DNA of 64,000 bases from Verrucomicrobiales bacterium (GTDB taxonomy: Bacteria; Verrucomicrobiota; Verrucomicrobiia; Limisphaerales; UBA9464): NCBI GenBank assembly GCA_027488845.1, contig JAIYBC010000060.1:186001-250000 (forward strand), written 5' to 3'. Each line of letters opens with the position of its first letter. Position 1 is the stretch's first letter. This document shows positions 29,552 to 39,119 of this stretch, one piece after another. The notes below the pieces were generated by a model. That model searched no databases and was not told the origin of the DNA. It saw only the letters and a program-made list of their open reading frames with translations. A program made the translations under genes and the position numbers.

Positions 29552-29700
29552 TGAAGCGTTGAAAGGTTGAAAGGTTGAAGCGTTGAAGCGTTGAAGCGGT
29601 GGATAGGGCGGCAAGGAAGCTAGCCGCGGCAGTGACCCGCAACGGACAACGGACAACGAACAGCAATCTCCGTGTCCTCCGTGCCTCAGTGGCCAATCCG
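29552..29700 (+). repeat. dispersed intergenic repeat, copy B
   Basis: Octamer stub GTTGAAAG then CCGCAACGGACAACGGACAACGAACAGCAATCTCCGTGTCCTCCGTGCCTCAGTGGCCAATCC (29637-29699). Confidence 0.85.
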
Positions 29701-29810
29701 CGGTAGGTTCGAGATGTTGAAGGGCTGAAGCGGTGGAGGTTTCGGCAAGGATTCCAGGGACCGCTCCCTACCCGTGCACGCCGTAGGTGACGAGGGCGCT
29801 CGGATCCGGG

Positions 29811-31166
29811 CTATTGGCTTCGCACGCGGAAGAAGACCGGGCGGGAATCGTTGCGGGAATGCCACGTTCCCAACGGGAACTCGAAGTCGGCGAACCGGCT
29901 CACCCCGTCGGGGTCCCACATTGCTCCACAGGAACCCGGAGCCTGTATGGGAATACACATGGGAAAACCCACTCGGTAGTCGGCCATCGTCTGCCAGGAC
30001 GCCAAATCATAGGACCTCTGGAGGGCATGACTGCGGCCGCTCTCCAGCCGCAGCTTCAAAGACGGACGGGCCCCAGAGGAGAGGGACACCCGCGTCGGCG
30101 TCCGAGAGGGCTTCACATCCAACACGATTCTCCGCGGAAAAGACCGGCACCCGCCGGACAACGGTGGGTCCTGCAACGGATAGCGCATCTCCAACTCCAC
30201 CCGCCCTACGAAGGGCCGTTTCAGGCGGATGGTCGTGTGACCGATGGTGCCTTCCACGGAGACCAGCGACGTCTCCGCGGACAACTGCCCGGGATCGAGC
30301 GTGACCGATTCGGTGGAGCCCGCGACGACGACCTGAGGCAAACCTCCGGTGGACGGACCCGTGAGCGACATCGGATTGCCCGTGGTGACACGGCGAACCG
30401 CCGATCCGACGGGCTCGTCTCCCGTGGTGTCCGGCGGGAACTCGACGGGAAGCGGCGGCGGGATCAGGAATCCGGTTTGAGGCGGGATCGCCATGAGATC
30501 CACCGTCACGGACGGGGTATCCTCCGTCGTCTCAACCACCCGAAGCCACCGGCCACCCAGTTCGTCGTCAACATAGGCATCGGGCCAGATCGACGAATTG
30601 AGCAAGATAATCGACCGGAAGTTGACCAACTGGAGGCTGGATGGATCCGACGCCGAGCCAACCCGGTAGGTGAAGGCTCCAGATGCTCCGAAAGAGGGAC
30701 CAGAAATCCTGCAGGTCCATAAATCCCAACCGCCCCTGGCCTCCTCCAGTCCCGAATACAAGGCGGTGTTCCACACATAGACCTGCATGAAGACGGTCTG
30801 TCCTTCGACATATCCCACAAGCGTCCGGATGCCGTTGGCCCCCGGGATCCCCCCTGGGATCCAAGTCCCGGGAAAAGCCGTCGTCGAAACCCGGAACGGC
30901 ATCGGATCCCCCAGCTTGTTGGTCAGCGAGCCGGGAGCCGGACCGTAGACGATCTGGGCGACCCACTGGGTTCCCGTAAGAGGAACTCCGTCCTGTGTCA
31001 TGACCAACTGCGGAGGAACAAGCCCCCGGTTGTTCACGTTCACCAACCCCTGCGCGGCGAGACGGCCACCGGAAATCAGACCCAGGATCAGGAGCATCCA
31101 GCCCAGCACCCTCAACGCACCCGGCCGAGGAGTGCCCCGGGCGAAGTCTTGGAACCCGATTTTCAT
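29811..31166 (-). CDS. secreted hypothetical protein with C-terminal beta-rich 'LQRSYDLASW...FFRVRSQ' domain
   Basis: MKIGFQDF...VLGWMLLILGLISGGRLAAQ signal; start ATG at 31166. Confidence 0.75.
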   Translation of the reverse strand: MKIGFQDFARGTPRPGALRVLGWMLLILGLISGGRLAAQGLVNVNNRGLVPPQLVMTQDGVPLTGTQWVAQIVYGPAPGSLTNKLGDPMPFRVSTTAFPGTWIPGGIPGANGIRTLVGYVEGQTVFMQVYVWNTALYSGLEEARGGWDLWTCRISGPSFGASGAFTYRVGSASDPSSLQLVNFRSIILLNSSIWPDAYVDDELGGRWLRVVETTEDTPSVTVDLMAIPPQTGFLIPPPLPVEFPPDTTGDEPVGSAVRRVTTGNPMSLTGPSTGGLPQVVVAGSTESVTLDPGQLSAETSLVSVEGTIGHTTIRLKRPFVGRVELEMRYPLQDPPLSGGCRSFPRRIVLDVKPSRTPTRVSLSSGARPSLKLRLESGRSHALQRSYDLASWQTMADYRVGFPMCIPIQAPGSCGAMWDPDGVSRFADFEFPLGTWHSRNDSRPVFFRVRSQ

Positions 31167-31248
31167 GGCGAGATGACTTGGCCGGAGTCGAAACCTGCCG
31201 TCTTGGAAAGGAAAGCGGTCAATGGCCCCAGCATTCAGCGTTCGGTGT

Positions 31249-33510
31249 TCACCGCTCCCCCCGTTCCACCCACTCCGCATTGACCACCTTCTCGACGAGG
31301 TCGAGGGGCGTGTAGAAGTACTGGTTCGAGGCCTCGAACCCGAACCTGGCATCGCGGCTTTGCAGTGCGTGCATCCGCACGGCGAGGACCGACTCCGCCC
31401 GGGCGATCCGCCGCACCGACTCGCGGTCGCCCACCTTGCGGGCCATCACGAACCGCGCCTGGTTCGCCACGCTGGCATAGTGGATCGCCGCCGCCTCGAT
31501 GCAGCCCGCCTCCTCCGCCAGCGCGGCCGGCCAGCGCGGCACCGCGGACCGCAAGGCCGTCAACGCCGCCTCGAACCCGGCCGCCACCGTCTCCAACTGG
31601 CCCAGGAACACCTCCGCGGGATACACCGATCGCCAGGCGTCGAGGTCGTCATACGGGATGCCAACCATGGCGGCGTGGAAGCCGGTCGGCTTGGACCAGA
31701 GCGGGTTCGCCGGTCCCATCTGCAACGGCGCCGAGTACACCGTGCCGCCATGGAAGGGGAACTCCCGGTAGGCCGCACTGCACGCCTTCCAGAATTCCAC
31801 CGCGGCTCCCGCGTGGTCCGGTCCATGACGCCGCAGCGCCAAGGATTCGAGGGACCCGCCCGCGGCGATCTCGGCCACGGCCTGGAGGTTCGGGGACGGA
31901 TGGCCGCCGAGGGTCCAGCCGAGCATGAGGTTCCCGACCCCGGCTTCCTTCAGCGCCGCGGCATGGCGGGCGACGTTTTCCAGCACCGGCAGGTAGGGCA
32001 CCGCCGCGATCTCCCACGTCACCCCGAACTGCACCTTCGCCGCCACCTCCAGTCCACGCGCCTTGGCCGCCGCCCAATGCCGCTTCGCCCGCGGCCCCGG
32101 GCCGATCGCGCTGAGGCAATACTCGCCCACCGTGGTCTTCACCCCGCCGCGCTCGATGGGCAGCCCCCACTCGCTGACGCTCATCAGGGTCGCGCCCTCG
32201 GGCAGCAGGCGGATCACCTCCTCGGCCCACGCGTCGGCCCATCCCCAGTCCCAGGCCAGGAGGCGCTGCGAGCCACCGGCCGCCCGGATGCCGCCGAGGA
32301 AGGCGGCGTTGACCTCGGCGATGACCTCCGCCGGACGCCGCGCACGGCACCGCGGACATTCGCCACCACGGCCGTGGGACCAGCAGTTCGTCGGGTTCTC
32401 CGAAGCGGTGATGGTGAGGAATCCGCCGAGGCCGGGAACGGCCCGGACCAGGTCGGCCACGCCTTCCCGAAGTCCCGCACGGACCTCCGGAACGCTGGTG
32501 CAGACGCAGCGGAATTCGCCGTCGGGGGTCCCCTTCCAATCCGGATGCGCGGTGAACACCGCGGAATCCGCGCGCAATGTCCGCGGCTCGTTGAGGTAGA
32601 GATAGACCTTCACCCCGTGACGGGCCGCGCGGGTCACCAGCGCGCGCAGGGCGGTGCGCCGACGCTCGATGTCCTTTTCCCGGGCCCAAGGCAGCGGAGT
32701 CAGACGCGCCAGCACGCCCTGGAGCCACACCGCGTTCACCCCGGTCTGCGCCAACCGCGCGAGGTAGCCATCGGGATACGGATCAAGCGCGGGATCGAGC
32801 AACGGATCGCCGTACAGCGCGAAGTACGAGTAGCCGAGACGGAGCGCTGCGGAAGGGCCGGAAGCCGCCGGCGTCGACGCCTCGGGCTTCGGCGGACGAC
32901 TCAGGCGGTCCACGAAGGCGAACAGTCGGTCCCGGCCCTCCAGCGGTTCCTTGCCAAAGGCGACTTGGACGGTGCGGGCGATCTCCCCCGCCCGGCGATT
33001 CTGGGCTTCGGACGACTCGGCCCAGCGGAGCGTCTCCACCTGGGGCTTGAGCAGGCCGAGCTTGTGGAAGAAGAAGTCATCCTCGCGCAACGTGTAGGCC
33101 AGTTCCTCCGCGTCCCATCCGAGCAGGGCCAGCAGTTGGGGATAGGGAAGGAGGTGCCAGTTGGCGCGGATGAGGGTGAGGTTGGCCCGCTTGCGCTCCT
33201 CGACCGTGAACGGCTTCACCGGCTTCAGTCCCAGGCTGCGGCCGAGACGCCGGATGTCCCTTGCCCGGGCCCCGACCACGGCGGCCATCCGTTCCGGCGA
33301 GGCGAGCAGCCAGTTGCGCCAGACGAAGGCGTGCAGGCGGCTGGGGAACCAGGGGAAGTCCAAGGCCGCCGGCGCGGAACCCGACGGAAGGACCGCGGCG
33401 ACCTCCGCGGCCTGGGCCCTCTCCGGCAGGAACGGCAACACCCCGAGCACGGCCGCGGTGCCGCAGAACCTCCGACGGGAGATCCGGGGCGGGAGGGAGG
33501 AGGGATTCAT
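31249..33510 (-). CDS. Tat-exported putative glycosidase-like TIM-barrel protein (unassigned family)
   Basis: Tat-like PPRISRRRFCGTAAVLGVLPFL; GVKVYLYLNEPR, ITASENPTNCWSHGRGGECPRCR, LAWDWGWAD, MLGWTLGG. Confidence 0.6.
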   Translation of the reverse strand: MNPSSLPPRISRRRFCGTAAVLGVLPFLPERAQAAEVAAVLPSGSAPAALDFPWFPSRLHAFVWRNWLLASPERMAAVVGARARDIRRLGRSLGLKPVKPFTVEERKRANLTLIRANWHLLPYPQLLALLGWDAEELAYTLREDDFFFHKLGLLKPQVETLRWAESSEAQNRRAGEIARTVQVAFGKEPLEGRDRLFAFVDRLSRPPKPEASTPAASGPSAALRLGYSYFALYGDPLLDPALDPYPDGYLARLAQTGVNAVWLQGVLARLTPLPWAREKDIERRRTALRALVTRAARHGVKVYLYLNEPRTLRADSAVFTAHPDWKGTPDGEFRCVCTSVPEVRAGLREGVADLVRAVPGLGGFLTITASENPTNCWSHGRGGECPRCRARRPAEVIAEVNAAFLGGIRAAGGSQRLLAWDWGWADAWAEEVIRLLPEGATLMSVSEWGLPIERGGVKTTVGEYCLSAIGPGPRAKRHWAAAKARGLEVAAKVQFGVTWEIAAVPYLPVLENVARHAAALKEAGVGNLMLGWTLGGHPSPNLQAVAEIAAGGSLESLALRRHGPDHAGAAVEFWKACSAAYREFPFHGGTVYSAPLQMGPANPLWSKPTGFHAAMVGIPYDDLDAWRSVYPAEVFLGQLETVAAGFEAALTALRSAVPRWPAALAEEAGCIEAAAIHYASVANQARFVMARKVGDRESVRRIARAESVLAVRMHALQSRDARFGFEASNQYFYTPLDLVEKVVNAEWVERGER

Positions 33511-33578
33511 GCGGAGGAGGAGTACGTTCAACTTCCGACGCTCGACGCTCAACGCTCAAGGAAGGGAGGGAAGCGGAC

Positions 33579-33992
33579 TCAGACGGACGGCAGGACGAGG
33601 GTCTTGGCCAGCTTGTTCGCCGCCTTCTCGAAGGTGACGAGCGTGTGGCCGTCCGTCTGGCTGGCGCCATGGATGAGCCGGTCCACGAATCCGGGTTTGG
33701 CCGTGGCCAGCTTCGGAAGTCCCAACACCTCCAACGCCACCGGCGTGACGGTGACGCCGCTATGCCGGGCGAAGAGGGTCAGCGCCTGGAGGGCGTCCGG
33801 CTTGGGCAGTTGGTAGAATCCCTGCAGCGCGAAATAGGCCTCCGCCAACACCAGGTCGCTGACGTGGACCACACGACCGGCAGAGAGCTGTCCGCGGAGG
33901 AATTCCATGGCACGCCGGTACTGGTCCGCGGGCTGGCCGACGAGCAACCGGATGACGACAGACGTGTCGAGGCTGGTGCCGCCTTGGATCAT
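33579..33992 (-). CDS. PIN-domain toxin (VapC-like)
   Basis: GGTSLDTSVVIRLLVGQP...VSDLVLAEAYFALQGFYQL...GFVDRLIHGASQTDGHTLVTFEKAANKL. Confidence 0.85.
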   Translation of the reverse strand: MIQGGTSLDTSVVIRLLVGQPADQYRRAMEFLRGQLSAGRVVHVSDLVLAEAYFALQGFYQLPKPDALQALTLFARHSGVTVTPVALEVLGLPKLATAKPGFVDRLIHGASQTDGHTLVTFEKAANKLAKTLVLPSV

Positions 33993-34300
33993 GCCCGCTT
34001 TCCCTGACGTCCCGCCGGGGCGGCATCCGCGGCATCGGCCACCCAGCCGGCAACGATGGAACCACGGATGGATTCCAGGTCATGACCCTGTCCCGGCCGC
34101 AACGCGCGCCGGGTGATGGCCAACCAAGGGGCCTCGTCCTCCGAGGCCGTCGGCACCGACGGAACCGATGACGACGCCGGGGCATCCAGCCAGGCTTGCA
34201 GCAACTCCACCGCGACCGAACGGAGCGGACGCCCCTCCAGCGCACTGCGGGCCTTGACCCGGCGGTACAGCTCATCCGGAATGTCCAGGGTGGCTTTCAT
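33989..34300 (-). CDS. ribbon-helix-helix-like antitoxin partner
   Basis: MKATLDIPDELYRRVKARSALEGRPLRSVAVELLQAWL; ATGA overlap with PIN gene. Confidence 0.8.
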   Translation of the reverse strand: MKATLDIPDELYRRVKARSALEGRPLRSVAVELLQAWLDAPASSSVPSVPTASEDEAPWLAITRRALRPGQGHDLESIRGSIVAGWVADAADAAPAGRQGKRA

Positions 34301-34368
34301 GTTTTACAGCTTCCCGTATTCCCTGAGGGCGTCAAGGGGGGCGCTGGCCGACCCCTGCCTTGGGGCGG

Positions 34369-34505
34369 GTTGAAAGGTTGAAAGGTTGAAAGGTTGAAGG
34401 GCTGAAGCGGTGAATGGGGCGGCGATGAACCGCCGCAGCGATCCGCAACGGACAACGGACAACGAACAGCAATCTCCGTGTCCTCCGTGCCTCTGTGGCC
34501 AATCC
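34369..34505 (+). repeat. dispersed intergenic repeat, copy C
   Basis: Octamer stub plus 63-bp core at 34443-34505, 62/63 identical to copy B by eye. Confidence 0.85.
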
Positions 34506-34585
34506 AAGTGAAGGTCGAGGGGTTGAAAGGGGGCCGAATGCGGCGGCGACGGACAACGGACAACGGGCGACGGACCAACACCCCA

Positions 34586-37500
34586 TCACCTCCCAACACC
34601 GATCGGCACTTCGCAGAAAGTCAGCGCGGCGATGCCGTTGGTGCCCCGGAGCACCCGTTTCGGACTCCACGCACTCCCGGTCAGATACGTGAGCCGTGTC
34701 GCCTCGGACGGCCCGGCCAACCGCAGTCTCAGAGTGTTGTCCACCGCCTCGCCGCCAGCCACCCGGCCGGTCGCTCCGTCCAGACGGAACTCTCCCACCA
34801 GCGAATCGTCCCACGTCACCGGCTGATCGAACTCCAGCACCAGTGTGTCGCGACGCGGACTGCCATAGACGGCCCGGACCAGGTTGGGAGGTGTGATGGA
34901 GCCCGATGGCTTCACGCCGTGGACGTCGCGTTCGACCAGCGGAAGAATCAGACGGGCGAACTCGGCGTACCCGGCCGCCGGATAGTGGCATTCCCCCGGC
35001 GGCGTGATTCCCAAGGTGGACATCAGGCCGAGATGCGAGAACGCCGAGGGCAGGTTCCGTTGGACCTCCCGCAGACGGTCGTCGGAACCGTCGATGCCCA
35101 TGGCGCAGGACTTCGGCCAGATCTGGAAGAGGTAGCGATGACGGAGGTTGGGGTAGTCCCGCTGCCATCCGGCCGCCATCTCCAGGAAGTGGCTACGGTA
35201 GTTCTCCCAGCCGAACCCGCCGTCGGGTCCGTCCGCACCCTGGTCGTTCTCGCCCTGATGCCAGAAGACGCCGCGCACGCCATGCGTCAACCGGGCCCGG
35301 CGGACGCGATCGAGCAGATGGCCGTACAGGGTCTGGCGATCGGCCGGGTTGGACAACGAACGTTGGTGCTGGTCGATCCGCGTGCCGCCGACCGCGCCGT
35401 TGAGAAGACACACCGGAATGCGGTGGCGCTCGACCAGTTGTCGCGCCAGTTCCATTCCCCAATAGCCGATCTGGTGACGGCCGCCTTCCGATGACCGGTA
35501 GAGGGCGTTGCCCCAAACCGGCTGGTCGTCCGTCGCATCGGACCGCGCACCGAAGGTCCGGATCCAATCGCTGCGGAACTCCGGTTCCTCCGGTCCCCAG
35601 TCGGTGGCCACCGCGTTGGACTGCCCGTCGATGAGGAACACGTCGCCGCACACGAGATTGGTCGCGGTGCCGAGCGGGGTCTCCCGACCGGCGGTCACCG
35701 TCCCGAACTCCACGCGGTACCGGATGAGGCCGGGCCGGAGCGTCACCGACAGGACATAGGATCCCGAGGCGTCCGGCCGGACCTGCCGACGTTCAACCAC
35801 ACCCTCCTGGTTCGACAGACGCAGGTACACGGCGTCGGCCGGCGACGTCAGCCGGCCGGACCAGAACAGGAGTCCCCGGTTCCGCTCGTCCCGGGCGAAG
35901 AACTGGTTGTCCACCGGTCGCTCCTCCGGATCCGGTGTCCGTTCGATCCAGCGATCGCGGGCGGGTTCCCGGATCTGGATCGTCACCGACTGCGTGGTCC
36001 GCGTCCCGCCGTTGTCCGCCGTCGCGGTCACCACCAGCGTCCCGCTGTTCAGGGCGCGCACCAGACGCAGACGTTCGCCGTCGACATCACGGACCACGGC
36101 CAGGTTGGAGACGGCCCAGGTGATGCGCAGCGGACCCGCACCCGGGGTCGACAGCGCCGCGCGGTTGGAGAAGTGCGGCACGATCTCGATCGGCGTGCGC
36201 CCGTTCCATCGACGTGGGGCTTCCAGTCGGAAGACCGGATCCGGGATGCGTTCCTCGATCTCGAGCGGGATGTCCTGCGACTTCCAGCCTCCACGTCCCA
36301 ACGCCTGGAAGCGCAGCACCCGCGACCGCGGACCCGCGACACGTCCGGCATCGACGGTGAGGCGGAGCCGATCGGTGGCGAGCAGGGTTTCCCGGCCGTC
36401 TTCCCGAAGCAGCCAACGGACCTGCATCGCACCACCGGCCTGCGCATCGAAGGTAACGGAAGTCCCCTCGGCAATCCGGGCTGCGGCGGGTGTCACCCCA
36501 AAAGTCTCACCGGCCTGGACCACAGGACCGACCACCGTCTGGAGCGGACGTTGGTTCGCATGCTCGAGCCGGATCCATTCGGCGGAACGGGCCACATTCG
36601 AGAGCCGGACCTCGTCGAGATCGCCCACGAAGTCGTAGTGGTCGTACCAGCCGCCGATCCAGAAGCGGCCCGGACTGCGGATCGCCAGACGCGGCGTCGC
36701 CGACGAATCGAGGACCCCGTCGACATAGAGGCGTCCTTCCCGGCCGTCGTAGGTGTGGACCACGTGGACCCATTGGTGGAGGGGGATCCGGTTTCGGCCG
36801 CGGACGTCGGAGAAGTCGCTGTCGACGTGGAAGTGCGACGGACTCCGCAATTGGAGGCGGATCTTGCTGCCACGACCGCCGCCTTCGTTGCCCCAGCCCA
36901 ACAGCGTGGTGTTGGGGCGCTCGGCCCGGACCCACGCCGCGGAACTGTGGGGTTCCGCACCCTGGGGAAGACCGGTGATCCGATCCCCGGCGAAGAGTCC
37001 CACGTTCCCGCGGAAGTGCCGGGCCGAGCCGATCACACCCTGGGTGGACGTCGTGCCGGTATCCACGGCATCCCGGCCGATCGGTCCTTCCGCCGTGGAA
37101 CCACCCAGATGCCAGACGCTGAGATGGCCGTTGGAGGGATTGAAGACGGCGGCACCATCCGAACGGGACACCGCCTTGGGATTCCCCCAATGCAGCCGGA
37201 GTTCCTGGCGGTCATTACCACGGATCTCCGGCACACGAACCCAGACCGACGCCGTGCCCTCCGCTGGATTCCATTGCTCGATCTGGAACGGCAGCGGCAC
37301 GCCGCCCACGGTGGAAACCCGGAGGTCTTCACCCCCAGGCTGGGCTTGGTCGAAGGGGAAGAAGTCCCGGTGCAGCCGCACCAGCAAGGGGAAGGACTGG
37401 AGAACCGTCCCCGCGGGCAGATCCGCGCCGTCCGGAGTGGTGAGGACGAACACCGAGCCGGAATGCTTCCAGCCGGTGGTCGGTTCCGGAAGGTCCCGAT

Positions 37501-39082
37501 GCGCCACCTCCGAATGCACCGTGTCGAGGCGGGCCCACTCCGCGGCGAGTTCCCGGACCTTCGCGGGCTGGGACGCCGCCAGGTCGGTGGACTCGGACCG
37601 GTCCACGGTGAGGTCGTAGAGTTCCCACGGCGCGTCCTTGCCCGCGGCGACGATCTTCCAGTCGCCGACCCGCAGCGCCCGGTTGCCTTCGTGACGCCAC
37701 CACAGGGTCCGAACCTTGGAGACTTCATCGGCCTTCAATTCCGGAACCAGGCTGCGGCCGGGAGCGGGCGGAAGCGGTTTGCCATCCCACGCGTCCGGAA
37801 CCCGGCCGCCCGCCACTTCGAGCACGGTCGGGACCAGGTCCACCAAATGGCCGGGACTCCTGCGGAGTTCCCCGCGTGCGGCGATCCCGCGGGGCCAGCG
37901 CACCACCAGCGGCGTGGAGATGCCGCCTTCGTGGACCCAGGTCTTGTGCCGCCGGAAGGGAGTGTTGGCCATCGTGGACCAGCCGGGGCCAAGGCTGAGG
38001 AATGTCGCGCCGGTGCCGCACATCGCCTCGGGATCGTGACCGTCCCCGCGCACCATCATCTCGGCGCTGGCGCCGTTGTCGGACAGGAACAGCACCAGCG
38101 TGTCCTCGGCCGCCCCCATCGACCGGAGCTGCCCGAGCATCCGTCCGATCTCGCGGTCCATGCGGTCCACCATCGCGGCGTGGACGGCCATCTTGTCGGC
38201 CTGGAACCGGCGTTGGGAATCGTTGAGGTCGTCCCAGGCCAACGGACGGTTCACCTCGTCCGGCCCGAGGCGTTCAAGGTCCTTCGGGAAGGCGTAGGGA
38301 GGTCCGACGGTCCGCTCGACGGCGGACAACGTCGTTCCACCGATTCCCAGGGCCTGCATGCGGCTCCAGCGTTTCGCCCGGAGCGCATCCCATCCGGCCC
38401 GGTAGGGCTCGCGGTAGCGGTCGACGTCCTCGGCCGGGGCCTGCAGCGGGAAATGCGGGGCGGTGAAGGCGACGAAGCTGAAGAACGGCCGGCCTGGGTG
38501 GTTGGTGGCGTGGTCCTGCAGGCACCGGATCGCGTGGTCGGCGATGGCGGTGCTGGAGTAGTAGCCGGCGTTGGTGGCCACCGCCGGCAGGCGCGCGCCG
38601 TCCTCCGAATGCAGACGGGGAAAGAAGTGGCGATCGTGGTCGTCGAGGCTGTAGGAGCGGTCGAATCCGTTCTCCAACGGCCTGCCGTCCACGTGCCACT
38701 TGCCGGAGTGGTAGGAGCGGTATCCCAGGGGACGCAGCAGCTCGGGCAACAGTCGGGCCCAAGGCTGCCGGGTGCCCGTTGTTCCACTGGGCACGTCCTC
38801 CACGGCGTCGCGGCGGACTTCCTGGGCGTAGCGCCCGGTGAGGATCGCCGCCCGCGAGGGCCAGCAGCGGGCGGTGTTGTAGAACTGGGTGAACCGCAGA
38901 CCGTCCCGGGCCAAGGCATCGAGATTGGGAGTGGCGATCTCCCCGCCGTAGCAACCGAGGTCCGAGTACCCGAGGTCGTCGGCGACGATCAGCAGGACGT
39001 TCGGCCGGGTCGCCGACGCCGCCTTCGAGGCGCCTGGAAAGAGGGCGAGCAACGGAACGAGGAGGAGCAGGAGTCGGGTCAT
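34586..39082 (-). CDS. multidomain secreted protein: arylsulfatase + DUF2341-like + LamG + sialate O-acetylesterase (SASA/SGNH)
   Basis: RPNVLLIVADDLGYSDLGCYGGEI; CWPSRAAILTGR; LVRLHRDFFPF...ELRLHWGNPKA; LamG-like; DVFLIDGQSNAVATDWG and GVFWHQGENDQ. Confidence 0.9.
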   Translation of the reverse strand: MTRLLLLLVPLLALFPGASKAASATRPNVLLIVADDLGYSDLGCYGGEIATPNLDALARDGLRFTQFYNTARCWPSRAAILTGRYAQEVRRDAVEDVPSGTTGTRQPWARLLPELLRPLGYRSYHSGKWHVDGRPLENGFDRSYSLDDHDRHFFPRLHSEDGARLPAVATNAGYYSSTAIADHAIRCLQDHATNHPGRPFFSFVAFTAPHFPLQAPAEDVDRYREPYRAGWDALRAKRWSRMQALGIGGTTLSAVERTVGPPYAFPKDLERLGPDEVNRPLAWDDLNDSQRRFQADKMAVHAAMVDRMDREIGRMLGQLRSMGAAEDTLVLFLSDNGASAEMMVRGDGHDPEAMCGTGATFLSLGPGWSTMANTPFRRHKTWVHEGGISTPLVVRWPRGIAARGELRRSPGHLVDLVPTVLEVAGGRVPDAWDGKPLPPAPGRSLVPELKADEVSKVRTLWWRHEGNRALRVGDWKIVAAGKDAPWELYDLTVDRSESTDLAASQPAKVRELAAEWARLDTVHSEVAHRDLPEPTTGWKHSGSVFVLTTPDGADLPAGTVLQSFPLLVRLHRDFFPFDQAQPGGEDLRVSTVGGVPLPFQIEQWNPAEGTASVWVRVPEIRGNDRQELRLHWGNPKAVSRSDGAAVFNPSNGHLSVWHLGGSTAEGPIGRDAVDTGTTSTQGVIGSARHFRGNVGLFAGDRITGLPQGAEPHSSAAWVRAERPNTTLLGWGNEGGGRGSKIRLQLRSPSHFHVDSDFSDVRGRNRIPLHQWVHVVHTYDGREGRLYVDGVLDSSATPRLAIRSPGRFWIGGWYDHYDFVGDLDEVRLSNVARSAEWIRLEHANQRPLQTVVGPVVQAGETFGVTPAAARIAEGTSVTFDAQAGGAMQVRWLLREDGRETLLATDRLRLTVDAGRVAGPRSRVLRFQALGRGGWKSQDIPLEIEERIPDPVFRLEAPRRWNGRTPIEIVPHFSNRAALSTPGAGPLRITWAVSNLAVVRDVDGERLRLVRALNSGTLVVTATADNGGTRTTQSVTIQIREPARDRWIERTPDPEERPVDNQFFARDERNRGLLFWSGRLTSPADAVYLRLSNQEGVVERRQVRPDASGSYVLSVTLRPGLIRYRVEFGTVTAGRETPLGTATNLVCGDVFLIDGQSNAVATDWGPEEPEFRSDWIRTFGARSDATDDQPVWGNALYRSSEGGRHQIGYWGMELARQLVERHRIPVCLLNGAVGGTRIDQHQRSLSNPADRQTLYGHLLDRVRRARLTHGVRGVFWHQGENDQGADGPDGGFGWENYRSHFLEMAAGWQRDYPNLRHRYLFQIWPKSCAMGIDGSDDRLREVQRNLPSAFSHLGLMSTLGITPPGECHYPAAGYAEFARLILPLVERDVHGVKPSGSITPPNLVRAVYGSPRRDTLVLEFDQPVTWDDSLVGEFRLDGATGRVAGGEAVDNTLRLRLAGPSEATRLTYLTGSAWSPKRVLRGTNGIAALTFCEVPIGVGR

Positions 39083-39119
39083 CGAAGGGGTTCCGTTGCG
39101 GGATGGAAGCGTGCGGATC

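Noticed and set aside
26728-29562. 944-aa plus-strand ORF opposite the PVC dehydrogenase
   Set aside because: Antisense shadow ORF; composition artefact (R/G/E/D-rich), no recognisable domain.
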